64,000 bases of DNA from Gammaproteobacteria bacterium (GTDB lineage Bacteria > Pseudomonadota > Gammaproteobacteria > JACKNK01), in NCBI GenBank assembly GCA_024234955.1, contig JACKNK010000005.1:124001-188000 (forward strand), given 5' to 3'. Both the position numbers and the translations under genes were made by a program. Numbering within the stretch: position 1 is the stretch's first letter; every line of letters begins with the position of its first letter. A model generated the notes under the pieces. It did not search any database. It saw only the letters and a program-made list of their open reading frames with translations, and was not told the DNA's origin. Below, piece after piece: positions 45,452 through 54,321 of this stretch.

Positions 45452-47253
45452 ACGCGATGTTGAACGCCGCGATGCAAAAAGGCCTGCTACGCGCCATCGA
45501 CGCGCAGTTTGCCGACCAGCTTGCGCGCCTTTTTGCCGAAGCGGATCCGATCGCAATGCTCAGTGCCGCCTGGGTCAGCCGCCGTCTCGGCGATGGCCAT
45601 GTCTGCCTGGACCTGGTCGCCGGGGTGCCTTGGCTGGATGCCCCGGATCAGGGGCGGACTCCCGACCTGGTGCAGTGGAAATCCGCGCTTTCAGACGCCG
45701 GGTTCGTCGGCGGGCCGGGTGAGACGCAGGCACTGATTCTCGACGGTTCGCGTCTTTATCTGCAGCGTTACTGGGAATACGAACAAACCCTCGCTGCCCG
45801 ATTGCGGACGCGCGCAACCCGTATCGAGGACATCGACCTCGTCCAGCTCAAATCGGGACTGGAGCGCCTGTTCGATTCCAGCGCGCCGCAACCGGACTGG
45901 CAGAAGATCGCCGCCGCCACCGCCGTTCTGCATCGTTTTACGGTCATTTCCGGTGGCCCTGGGACCGGCAAGACCCACACTCTCGCCGCCATCCTCGCAC
46001 TGCTGATCGAACAAGCCGAAACCGCAGGGCAGTCCCTCCGCATCGGCTTGGCCGCCCCCACCGGCAAGGCCGCCGCACGCATCGCCGAGTCCTTGGAGAC
46101 AGCGCGTCAACGCCTGAAGCTGGCCCCCTCGATTCGGGACGCATTACCCACCGATGCCGGCACCCTGCATCGTCTGCTGGGTCTGCATCCGGTGCGCAGT
46201 CAGCCTCGCTACGGCGCCGAGCGCCCGTTACCGATTGATGTTCTGGTCATCGATGAGGCCTCGATGGTCGATCTCCCGCTGATGGCAAAGACCGTCGCCG
46301 CCCTGCCCGACCATGCCCGGCTGATCCTGCTCGGCGACAAGGATCAACTGGCCTCGGTCGAGGCCGGCAATGTACTTGCAGACATCTGCAACGATGGCGG
46401 CGACCGGCCTGTCAGCCCCGAACTCGCGGTGCAATTCCGCCAGCTCGGAATCGCGCTGCCGTCGGCCGAAAGACCGCAACCGGCGCTGGCCGACAGCATC
46501 GTGCAATTGCGACACAGCTACCGATTTGCTGCCGGTGGCGAGATCGCCCGCTTGGCCGAAGCCGTCAACCGGGCGGATTCCGATGCGATCGACAACATCC
46601 TCGCCGCACCTGGGACAAGCGTTCAGTTTCTGAGCAACGCCGACCGGCCCGGTCTGCTGCAGCGCATCGTTGACGCCTACCGCCCGCTATGCGAGGCGAC
46701 CCACATCGACGACGCCTTGGGCGCCCTCAAACGCTTCAGGGTGTTGACCGCATTGCGACGCGGCCCGGATGGCGTCGAGCACCTCAATGCCCGTATTGAG
46801 CAGGCCATGCACCGTGTTCTCCGAATCCCGGCATCGACAGCGCAACCCTGGTATCGCGGGCGCCCGATCATGATCACCCGCAACGCCCCCGATCTGAACC
46901 TGTTCAACGGCGACATCGGCCTGTGCTGGAACGATCACCACAAGCCGGACCGGCTGGGCGTCGCCTTTCCGACCGCCGATGGCGACCTGCGTTGGTTGAG
47001 CCCTCAGCGGCTTCCGCAACACGAGACCGTGTTTGCGATGACGGTGCACAAATCCCAAGGCTCGGAGTTCGATCAGGTCATGCTGGTGCTCGGCGAGATC
47101 GCAAACCCGGTGACCACTCGCGAACTGATCTATACCGGGATTACCCGAGCGCGACATCGCATAACCCTGATAGCCTCGGATGCGGCACTAAAAAGTGGGA
47201 TCGATACCCGAACGCAGCGTGGCGGCGGCCTGATGGATCGTTGCTGGACCTGA
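45448..47253 (+). CDS. recD: Exodeoxyribonuclease V alpha subunit RecD
   Basis: 601 aa, a 5'-3' superfamily 1 helicase. Walker A is VISGGPGTGKTHTLAA, Walker B is VLVIDEASMVDLPLM, followed by LILLGDKDQLASVEAG and the C-terminal FAMTVHKSQGSEFDQV and YTGITRARHRITLI. The ATG overlaps the recB stop (ATGA). A recC-recB-recD order with no intervening ptrA gene is usual in this lineage. An intact RecBCD suggests conventional double-strand break repair and degradation of foreign linear DNA. Confidence 0.97.
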   Translation: MNAMLNAAMQKGLLRAIDAQFADQLARLFAEADPIAMLSAAWVSRRLGDGHVCLDLVAGVPWLDAPDQGRTPDLVQWKSALSDAGFVGGPGETQALILDGSRLYLQRYWEYEQTLAARLRTRATRIEDIDLVQLKSGLERLFDSSAPQPDWQKIAAATAVLHRFTVISGGPGTGKTHTLAAILALLIEQAETAGQSLRIGLAAPTGKAAARIAESLETARQRLKLAPSIRDALPTDAGTLHRLLGLHPVRSQPRYGAERPLPIDVLVIDEASMVDLPLMAKTVAALPDHARLILLGDKDQLASVEAGNVLADICNDGGDRPVSPELAVQFRQLGIALPSAERPQPALADSIVQLRHSYRFAAGGEIARLAEAVNRADSDAIDNILAAPGTSVQFLSNADRPGLLQRIVDAYRPLCEATHIDDALGALKRFRVLTALRRGPDGVEHLNARIEQAMHRVLRIPASTAQPWYRGRPIMITRNAPDLNLFNGDIGLCWNDHHKPDRLGVAFPTADGDLRWLSPQRLPQHETVFAMTVHKSQGSEFDQVMLVLGEIANPVTTRELIYTGITRARHRITLIASDAALKSGIDTRTQRGGGLMDRCWT

Positions 47254-47306
47254 TCGAGCAATGACCCCCTATTTAGCGCGCGTAGGTACAACATGGGGCA
47301 GTGGGC

Positions 47307-48437
47307 ATGAAATCCAGACTGTTTTCAGCGGAGGAATTGATCAATCTTCCAACCAGTTCCTCCACCTTTACCCGACACCCGGACTTCGTCCTCGCGTTTC
47401 TGCCCGCCACCGAGCATCTCGCGACACGTCTGCTCGCACTCGGCACGCGCTTTCCCGACACGCTCATCGCCGGCTGCAATGCCCTGCGGCAATTTCTGAC
47501 CGGCGGCATCGTGGACGACGGCGTCGTTCAATTGTTCTGGTTCGACGATCCCGGGCATCGTGCGTGGTGCGAGATCGTCTCGGAAGAAGAGGACGGCTTC
47601 ATCGACATCGCGCCGGTGCTTTCCCGGCTTTGCCAGCAACAACCGGATTCCGCCATCGTGCTCGTCGATGGCATCCACTTCCCGGTTCACAAGCTGCTCG
47701 ACACGATGCGCGACGTGCCGGAACTCGCCAACACCACCCTCGTCGGCGGGCTCGCCTCCAAGGCGCTCGACCCCCACCATTTCCTCGATGACGAGGGGGC
47801 CTGGGTGTTCTGCAACGGCAGGATTCATCATCGATCCGCCTTGGTAATCGGCTTAGACGGCATCGATATCCAGACCGCCATCGTGCGTGGCTGGGAGCCC
47901 GCCAGCCCGGTCTTCACGGTCACCGAAGCGCACGATCGGGTGCTTTGCGCGATCGACGACAAATGCGCGACCGACTGGTATCGAGACTACTTCACCGTGG
48001 ACGGCATCCTCGCGGAACTGCCCTCGTCCAGTTATTGCTTCCCCCTGATCATCGACAGCCCGGACCCGTCCAGACGACGCATTTACCGGACCATGGCCGT
48101 GTTCGACGAGCCCAAAGGATGCATCACCTTCGCCGGAGACATTCATACCGGCGACAAGATTCGCCTGGGAATCGGTGATGCGGCATCGCTGATTCAGGCC
48201 GCGAGCGAACTGGAGATCGGCGACGCCGACGCCTGTCTGCTGTTTTCCTGCACCGTGCGCGAGGTAATCCTTCAGGACAAGGCGGAAGACGAGCTGCTCG
48301 CGCTCAACGACAAACTCGGCGACACCCCGCTGACCGGCTTCTTCACATTTGGAGAGATCGGGCCCAGCGCCGCCAACGTCCTGGCCTACTACAACCAGAC
48401 TGGCGTCCTTGCCTTGCTGCGAGAACGCAAAGCATGA
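47307..48437 (+). CDS. FIST-domain sensory protein
   Basis: 376 aa, with FIST-N (about 25-200) and FIST-C (about 210-365). Characteristic pieces: FPDTLIAGCNALRQFLTGG, LANTTLVGGLASKALDPHHF, and late LLFSCTVREVILQDKAEDEL and GFFTFGEIGPSAANVLAYYN. FIST domains are predicted to sense small molecules, possibly amino acids, in two-component and c-di-GMP systems. The ATG at 47307 is preferred to the GTG two codons earlier. It overlaps the GGDEF-EAL gene by ATGA, so the two are surely co-translated and probably work as a sensor/effector pair. Confidence 0.85.
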   Translation: MKSRLFSAEELINLPTSSSTFTRHPDFVLAFLPATEHLATRLLALGTRFPDTLIAGCNALRQFLTGGIVDDGVVQLFWFDDPGHRAWCEIVSEEEDGFIDIAPVLSRLCQQQPDSAIVLVDGIHFPVHKLLDTMRDVPELANTTLVGGLASKALDPHHFLDDEGAWVFCNGRIHHRSALVIGLDGIDIQTAIVRGWEPASPVFTVTEAHDRVLCAIDDKCATDWYRDYFTVDGILAELPSSSYCFPLIIDSPDPSRRRIYRTMAVFDEPKGCITFAGDIHTGDKIRLGIGDAASLIQAASELEIGDADACLLFSCTVREVILQDKAEDELLALNDKLGDTPLTGFFTFGEIGPSAANVLAYYNQTGVLALLRERKA

Positions 48438-50587
48438 AGCCGGAACTGGAAATCCCCCTGCTGCGAAAACTGCTGAAGCAGACCACGGCGGCCTATGAAG
48501 AAAAACTCGCTGCGTTCGAGGACACACAGCGCGCCCTTCGTGCCAGCGAAACCCGCCTGAGCACCATTCTCGACACCATCGACGCCTATGTGTACATGAA
48601 GGATCGTGCGGGGTGTTATCTCTACGTCAACGAGATCACGCGAAAACTCTGGGGCGTGTCCAACGAAGAGGTCATCGGCCACAGCGACGACGCCTTCTTC
48701 GATGCCGCAACCAGCGAACGCATCCGCGTCAACGACAACCTGGTGCTGCTGGAAGGTCAAACGGTGCACCGGGAAGAGCGGAACCGTGTCCACGGCAGCG
48801 ACGAAACCCGAATCTATCTGTCCACCAAAGCGCCTTTGTACGACGCGGATGGAAACGTCGAGGCCTTGTTGGGGGTCTCCACCGACATCACCGATCGGGT
48901 CCATGCCGAGGAGCAACTTCGTCTCGCCGCGCAGGTGTACGACAGCAGCGGCCAGGCCATCATCGTCACCGATGCCGACAATCGGATCCTGGCAACCAAT
49001 CCGGCGTTCACGACGATTACCGGATATGCCAGCGACGAGGTGCTCGGGCAGGCATCGACCTGGTTCGACGCCTCGATCGAGCCCGGTGGGTTTTACGCCG
49101 GCCTGACGCATCGTCTCGCGGAAAACGGCAGTTGGAACGGAGAAATCCGCCACCGGGTCAAGAACGACGAAATACGCACCCTGCAGACGACCGTCAACGC
49201 GGTGCGCAACCAGGATGGCCGCATCGAGAAACACGTCGTGATGTATCTGGACATCACCGACAAGAAACGCAGTGAAGAGGCCCTTTGGCACCAGGCCAAT
49301 TACGACGAGCTCACCGGGCTTCCGAATCGCCGCCTGTTCTTCGAGCTGCTCGATCGGCAGATTCGCACCGCGCGGAGAACGAAAGGCACATTCGCGCTGA
49401 TGTTCCTGGACCTGGACCACTTCAAGGAGGTCAACGACACCCTCGGCCATCACACCGGCGATGAGCTGCTCAAAGTGACGGCGCGACGGATTCACGAAAG
49501 CGTGCGCGAGACCGACATCGTGGCCCGGCTTGGGGGGGATGAGTTTGTTGTGGTGCTCGCCGACACGCACTCGGAATTCAATGTGCGCCGTGCTGCCGGT
49601 TCCATTCTCGAAACCCTGCGCCAACCGTTCCAGATCAACGACCACACGATCTATTCATCCAGCAGTGTCGGCATCACGCTATTTCCCAATGACGCCGAGG
49701 ACGCCGAAGGCCTGCTGAAAAATGCCGACCAGGCGATGTATGCCTCAAAACAGGACGGTCGCAGTCGGTACAACTACTACCAGACCGACATGCAGGCAAC
49801 CGCGCAACGCAGGATGGAACTCGGCAACGAGCTCAGACTGGCCATCAAGCGATCGCAGTTCAGCGTGGTTTACCAGCCGATATTCAACCTGGCCACCGGA
49901 AAACCCGAACAGGCCGAGGCGCTTTTGCGCTGGGTGCACCCGAAATTGGGAGACATCCCGCCGAATCGGTTCATTCCGCTCGCCGAAGAGATGGGCCTGA
50001 TCCGGGAGATCGGTCAATGGGTGTTCGACACTGTCATCGAGCGACTTCATCGATGGCGCCGCGACTTCGATCCCCAGTTCCGGATCAACATCAACAAATC
50101 CCCGATCGAATTCCGGGACAACATGGATTGTCCCTCCCGCTGCCTTGATCATTTGTCGGCACAGCGCATCCCTGCCGACAGTCTCGTCGTGGAAATCACC
50201 GAAGGACTGTTGCTGAACCTGGATCAGCATGTATCCCTGAATCTGCTCACCATTCAACAAGCCGGGGTCAAGACAGCTATCGACGACTTTGGAACCGGTT
50301 ATTCCTCCCTGGCCTATCTGCAGAAACTGGACGTGGACTACTTGAAGATCGATCAGCAGTTCGTGCACAACCTGAGCGCGCAATCGACCGAACTGGCATT
50401 GACAGAGGCGATCGTCGTGATGGCGCATCGACTCGGCCTGATCGTGATTGCCGAAGGCGTGGAAACGGCCACCCAGGCCGAATTGCTCAAGGGCATGGGT
50501 TGCGACTACGCCCAAGGGTTCCATTTCGCCCACCCCATGCCGTCGGACGAATTCGAACGCCGCGTCTTTCCCACGTCCGCCGATTGA
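48434..50587 (+). CDS. PAS-PAS-GGDEF-EAL cyclic-di-GMP signalling protein
   Basis: 717 aa with no membrane segment. A short coiled-coil start is followed by two PAS domains (about 35-160 and 160-285), GGDEF (ARLGGDEFVVVLAD; Gly367-Gly368-Asp369-Glu370-Phe371) and EAL (EALLRW, Glu495). The EAL domain keeps the metal- and catalysis-related stretches EITEGLLLNL, DDFGTGYSSLAYL and LDVDYLKID. Both cyclase and phosphodiesterase sites look intact, so net activity cannot be predicted. The partner is the FIST protein immediately upstream. c-di-GMP output could act on the type IV pili in the same window, but that is speculation. Confidence 0.93.
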   Translation: MKPELEIPLLRKLLKQTTAAYEEKLAAFEDTQRALRASETRLSTILDTIDAYVYMKDRAGCYLYVNEITRKLWGVSNEEVIGHSDDAFFDAATSERIRVNDNLVLLEGQTVHREERNRVHGSDETRIYLSTKAPLYDADGNVEALLGVSTDITDRVHAEEQLRLAAQVYDSSGQAIIVTDADNRILATNPAFTTITGYASDEVLGQASTWFDASIEPGGFYAGLTHRLAENGSWNGEIRHRVKNDEIRTLQTTVNAVRNQDGRIEKHVVMYLDITDKKRSEEALWHQANYDELTGLPNRRLFFELLDRQIRTARRTKGTFALMFLDLDHFKEVNDTLGHHTGDELLKVTARRIHESVRETDIVARLGGDEFVVVLADTHSEFNVRRAAGSILETLRQPFQINDHTIYSSSSVGITLFPNDAEDAEGLLKNADQAMYASKQDGRSRYNYYQTDMQATAQRRMELGNELRLAIKRSQFSVVYQPIFNLATGKPEQAEALLRWVHPKLGDIPPNRFIPLAEEMGLIREIGQWVFDTVIERLHRWRRDFDPQFRININKSPIEFRDNMDCPSRCLDHLSAQRIPADSLVVEITEGLLLNLDQHVSLNLLTIQQAGVKTAIDDFGTGYSSLAYLQKLDVDYLKIDQQFVHNLSAQSTELALTEAIVVMAHRLGLIVIAEGVETATQAELLKGMGCDYAQGFHFAHPMPSDEFERRVFPTSAD

Positions 50588-50599
50588 CGGCCCGTCAAT
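50583..50599. repeat. 17-bp palindrome at the end of the GGDEF-EAL gene
   Basis: ATTGACGG and CCGTCAAT are separated by one C; the left arm contains the stop codon of the GGDEF-EAL gene. It could be a protein-binding operator or part of an mRNA 3' end structure. No T-run follows. Confidence 0.5.
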
Positions 50600-50620
50600 T
50601 CGGCCACTGCGACGCCGCAC

Positions 50621-50642
50621 TTCATGTCGCCGAAGACATGAA
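50621..50642. repeat. Perfect 8-bp stem hairpin before moxR
   Basis: TTCATGTC and GACATGAA flank a 6-nt loop. There is no T-run, so it is not a standard terminator. It lies in the 180-bp gap before moxR, which otherwise shows no gene. Confidence 0.5.
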
Positions 50643-50767
50643 TCGATACACTCACCCTGCCTGACAAGCCCGGTGAACCAACCCATGCAAGCCGTGGTCC
50701 TTGATCACAACGCCACACCGGATCGGCTGATCCCGAACGACAAGAATCGATTCCCACAGAGGTGGAC

Positions 50768-51781
50768 ATGACCGCAGTGGAAAAATCCGACGACAACGCA
50801 TCCGCAAGCAACGACCTCGAAGCGGTTCGCGCCGCCCTGCAAACGTTGCACGACTGGGTGGAAGGCCAGGTTCTGGGCCAGGAGACACTGGTCAACCGGC
50901 TATTGATCGCTTTGCTCGCCGACGGACATCTGCTCGTCGAAGGTGCCCCCGGACTCGCCAAGACGCGCGCCATCAAGACCCTCGCCTCGGGCATCGAAGG
51001 CGATTTCCACCGTATCCAGTTCACCCCGGACCTGCTCCCCGGCGACCTGACCGGCAGCGAGGTCTACCGACCGCAGGACGGCAGTTTCCATTTTCAGCGC
51101 GGGCCGCTGTTCCACAACCTGATTCTCGCCGACGAGATCAACCGCGCCCCGGCCAAGGTCCAGTCCGCCCTGCTGGAAGTGATGGCCGAGCGCCAGATCA
51201 CGGTCGGTTCGGAAACCTATCCGCTGCCACCGCTGTTCCTGGTCATGGCTACGCAGAACCCGATCGAACAGGAAGGCACCTACCCTCTTCCCGAAGCCCA
51301 GCTCGATCGATTCCTGATGCACGTCCGCATCGATTACCCCGCCGCCGTGGACGAACGCCGCATCCTGCGTCTGGCCCGGGACGAGGCACGCTGGGGCGCC
51401 TCGCAGAGCGCGCCCACACCGATCACCCAGGACACCTTGTTCAACGCACGTCGCGCCGTGCTCGGCGTGCATCTGGCGGAATCGCTGGAGGAATACCTTA
51501 TCGAACTGGTGCTCGCGACCCGCAAGCCCGATGCCTACGGGGAAGACCTGGGACGCTGGCTGGACTACGGCGCCAGCCCGCGCGCCACCATCGCCCTGGA
51601 CCGTTGCGCCCGCGCCCATGCCTGCCTTGCCGGTCGGGACTTCGTCGATCCGGCCGACATACAGGCCGTTGCCCCGGACGTGCTCCGGCACCGTCTGATC
51701 CTGCGCTACGAAGCCGAAGCCGAAGGCGTCACCGCCGACCATCTGATCGCCGAGCTGATCCACCGCGTGGCGGTGCCGTGA
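50768..51781 (+). CDS. MoxR-family AAA+ ATPase
   Basis: 337 aa, a chaperone-like ATPase that activates VWA-domain proteins. Walker A is GAPGLAKT (59-66), followed by IQFTPDLLPGDLTGSEVY, Walker B NLILADEINRAPAKVQSALLE (as NLILADEINRAPAKVQS) and the sensor stretch VMATQNPIEQEGTYPLPEAQ. The ATG at 50768 has AGAGGTGG just upstream, better than the in-frame GTG at 50762. It leads the Bat-like cluster DUF58, DUF4381, two VWA proteins and BatD. Confidence 0.93.
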   Translation: MTAVEKSDDNASASNDLEAVRAALQTLHDWVEGQVLGQETLVNRLLIALLADGHLLVEGAPGLAKTRAIKTLASGIEGDFHRIQFTPDLLPGDLTGSEVYRPQDGSFHFQRGPLFHNLILADEINRAPAKVQSALLEVMAERQITVGSETYPLPPLFLVMATQNPIEQEGTYPLPEAQLDRFLMHVRIDYPAAVDERRILRLARDEARWGASQSAPTPITQDTLFNARRAVLGVHLAESLEEYLIELVLATRKPDAYGEDLGRWLDYGASPRATIALDRCARAHACLAGRDFVDPADIQAVAPDVLRHRLILRYEAEAEGVTADHLIAELIHRVAVP

Positions 51782-51850
51782 TCACCAACCCGACGAAATT
51801 TGTCTTGCCTGCCCACCCCCTGACCGCCCCTGTCCGCCCCGTCTCGTTCG

Positions 51851-52756
51851 ATGCCTAATCCGATCCGCCCGGACATCCCCGATCTCCTCGCCCTGCGTCC
51901 ACAAGCAGCGGGGATTCGGCTGCATGCACGTCGCATCGGCGCGCCATTATCCGGCGGTCATGTCTCCACCTTTCGCGGACGCGGCATGGAGTTCGCCGAG
52001 GTACGTGGCTATCAGCCCGGTGACGACTCCCGCGATGTCGATTGGCGCGCCACTGCACGCCGGGGCAAGCCCTACACCAAGCTGTATCGCGAGGAGCGCG
52101 AACGCCCAGTCTTGCTCTGGGTCGATCTGCGCGCCGCCCAGTTCTTCGCAACGCGCGGCTGCTTCAAGGCCGTCATGGCATCGCGAGTCGCGACCCTCGC
52201 CGCCTGGGCCGCGCACGCACAGGGCGACCGCATCGGCGGGCTGGTGTTTTGCGAGCGCGAGCACCGCGAGATCAAGCCGCGTCGTGGCAAAGCCGCCATG
52301 CTGCACTTCATCAACCAGCTCGCCACCCATCCGGCCTGGGACCGGGGTTACGCAACCGCCATAGGGGAAGCCGATCGCGCCCTCACGGCGGCGCTGGAAC
52401 GGCTGTTGCGGGTGGCGTTGCCCGGCAGCCTGATCGTGCTCGCCAGCGACTTCCACGGGCTCCGGCCCGAACACGAGGCGCTGCTTGCACAGATCGGTCG
52501 GCACAGCGACCTGGTGTTCCTGGTCACCCATGATCCGATCGAGCTGGCACCGCCTGCGGGGCGTTTCTGGTTCGATCTCGGCCACGGCCACGAGCGGTCC
52601 CTGGATACCGGCAACGCGACCGTACGCAGCCGCTGGCAGGCGCAGTTTGCGGCCCATTTCGACCAGATCGAAAACCTCGGGCGCCGCCGCAAGGCACGGG
52701 TGCTGCGCTGCGCCACCGACGACGACCCGGCAACGCTGCTGGCGAGGGGGTTGTAA
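51851..52756 (+). CDS. DUF58 domain protein of the MoxR/Bat cluster
   Basis: 301 aa. The DUF58 signature is clear: FAEVRGYQPGDDSRDVDWRATARRGKPYTKLY (as GYQPGDDSRDVDWRATARR), then RPVLLWVDLRAAQF, a VWA-like fold. Proteins of this type regularly pair with MoxR ATPases and are thought to be folded or assembled by them. No membrane segment is apparent. It starts 69 bp after moxR and is probably co-transcribed. Confidence 0.88.
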   Translation: MPNPIRPDIPDLLALRPQAAGIRLHARRIGAPLSGGHVSTFRGRGMEFAEVRGYQPGDDSRDVDWRATARRGKPYTKLYREERERPVLLWVDLRAAQFFATRGCFKAVMASRVATLAAWAAHAQGDRIGGLVFCEREHREIKPRRGKAAMLHFINQLATHPAWDRGYATAIGEADRALTAALERLLRVALPGSLIVLASDFHGLRPEHEALLAQIGRHSDLVFLVTHDPIELAPPAGRFWFDLGHGHERSLDTGNATVRSRWQAQFAAHFDQIENLGRRRKARVLRCATDDDPATLLARGL

Positions 52757-52802
52757 TGCCCGCGTTTGCCGCGATTCAACGACTGCGAACCCCACACCAT
52801 CC

Positions 52803-53306
52803 ATGAACGCACCGGGTTCCGAACTGCCCCTGCGCGACATCCACCTGCCGCCCGAGATCGGCTGGTGGCCGATCGCTCCGGGTTGGTGGGTCCTGGCGGT
52901 CACGATCCTGCTGGGTGTCCTGCTGTCCATCTGGTGGTGGAAACGGCCATCGCGGCGCAAGCCGCTGCAGGCGGCGCGGGCTGCGCTGACTTCGCTGGAT
53001 GCGGAGTTTCAGGTCCATCAGGACAGCCAGCGCCTCGCCCAGGGACTCTCGACCCTGCTGCGCCGCACGGCGATCAGCCTATTCCCCCGCGAGCAGGTCG
53101 CCGGGCTGACCGGCGACGCCTGGCTGATGTGGCTGGATGACGTCGCCGGACTGTCTCCGGATGAAGGCTTCCAAAATGGGCCAGGACGCACCCTGCGTGA
53201 CGCGCAATATCGCGCCGACACGGATGCGCAAAACGGCCTCGCCCTGTTGGCGCTGGCCAACACCTGGCTGACCCGAGTCAACAAGGGCGGGCGACGCCGT
53301 GCTTGA
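52803..53306 (+). CDS. DUF4381 membrane protein of the Bat cluster
   Basis: 167 aa. An N-terminal motif DIHLPPEIGWWPIAPGWWVL leads into one membrane segment (AVTILLGVLLSIWWW), followed by a cytoplasmic helical domain. This is the DUF4381 family found between DUF58 and VWA genes. The start is the ATG at 52803; longer frames lie inside DUF58. Its end overlaps the next gene by 8 nt (GTGCTTGA). Confidence 0.85.
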   Translation: MNAPGSELPLRDIHLPPEIGWWPIAPGWWVLAVTILLGVLLSIWWWKRPSRRKPLQAARAALTSLDAEFQVHQDSQRLAQGLSTLLRRTAISLFPREQVAGLTGDAWLMWLDDVAGLSPDEGFQNGPGRTLRDAQYRADTDAQNGLALLALANTWLTRVNKGGRRRA

Positions 53307-54321
53307 AACGCAAGCCTTCGGACTGCCCTGGCTGTCGCAGTTACAACTGCTCTGGCCCTGGGTGTATGCGTTGCTGCCCTTGCCGTGGCTGATCCGCCGT
53401 TACACGCCGGAAGCCCATCCTGCCGGTCATGCGGCGCTGCGCGCTCCCCATCTCGCCCCATTACTCGCTTCCCTGCCATCGGTGCACGGGGGCCGGGGGG
53501 GGAATTTGTGGCTGGCTAGCGTAGCCTGGCTGCTGCTGCTCACCGCCGCCGCGCGTCCGCAATGGGTCGGCGAACCGGTGGATCTCGGGGTTTCCGGTCG
53601 CGACCTGGTGCTGGCGGTGGACATCTCCGGGAGCATGAAGGAAGTCGATTTCCTGATCGGCGACCAGGCCGTGACCCGCCTGGATGCCGTCAAGCAGGTG
53701 GCCGGTGAATTCATCGAACGCCGGGCCGGCGACCGGCTCGGGCTGATCCTGTTCGGCGACAAGGCTTACGTGCAAACCCCATTGAGCTTCGACCGGGCGA
53801 CCGTCAATCAACTCCTGCAGGAAGCCGCAATCGGGCTTGCCGGGGAACGCACCGCCATTGGCGACGCCATCGGCCTTGCGGTCAAACGCCTGCGCGAACT
53901 CAACAACCCGCACCGGGTCCTGATCCTGCTCACCGACGGCGCCAACACCGCCGGAGAGGTACAGCCGGAACCTGCCGCCGCCCTGGCTGCCAAGGAAGGT
54001 CTGACCATTTACACCATTGGCATCGGTGCCGATGAGGCCTATGTCCCCACCCTGTTCGGCATGCGCCGGGTAAACCCTTCCGCCGAGCTCGATGAAGGCA
54101 TGCTGCGCCGCATCGCCGAACAGACCGGCGGGCAGTTCTTCCGCGCCCGGGACAGCAAGGAACTCGAACAGATCTACAACCTGCTCGACCGCCTGGAGCC
54201 GCAGATCAAGGACAACGTGCGTTTCCGCCCGGTCAGTGCCTTGTATTTCTGGCCGCTGGGACTCGCCTTGTTGTTCGGCGGCGTGCTGCTGATTCAGGCC
54301 ATCCGGGGGCGTGTCGCATGA
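53299..54321 (+). CDS. VWA-domain membrane protein BatA-like
   Basis: 340 aa with a GTG start. Two N-terminal membrane segments, a VWA domain with a complete MIDAS metal site (LAVDISGSMKEVD, Asp108; later ILLTDGANTAGE) and a C-terminal membrane segment. BatA-type proteins sit in the inner membrane with the VWA domain between anchors and are linked to stress or oxygen tolerance in other bacteria. It overlaps the DUF4381 gene by 8 nt and the next VWA gene by 4 nt. Confidence 0.9.
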   Translation: MLETQAFGLPWLSQLQLLWPWVYALLPLPWLIRRYTPEAHPAGHAALRAPHLAPLLASLPSVHGGRGGNLWLASVAWLLLLTAAARPQWVGEPVDLGVSGRDLVLAVDISGSMKEVDFLIGDQAVTRLDAVKQVAGEFIERRAGDRLGLILFGDKAYVQTPLSFDRATVNQLLQEAAIGLAGERTAIGDAIGLAVKRLRELNNPHRVLILLTDGANTAGEVQPEPAAALAAKEGLTIYTIGIGADEAYVPTLFGMRRVNPSAELDEGMLRRIAEQTGGQFFRARDSKELEQIYNLLDRLEPQIKDNVRFRPVSALYFWPLGLALLFGGVLLIQAIRGRVA

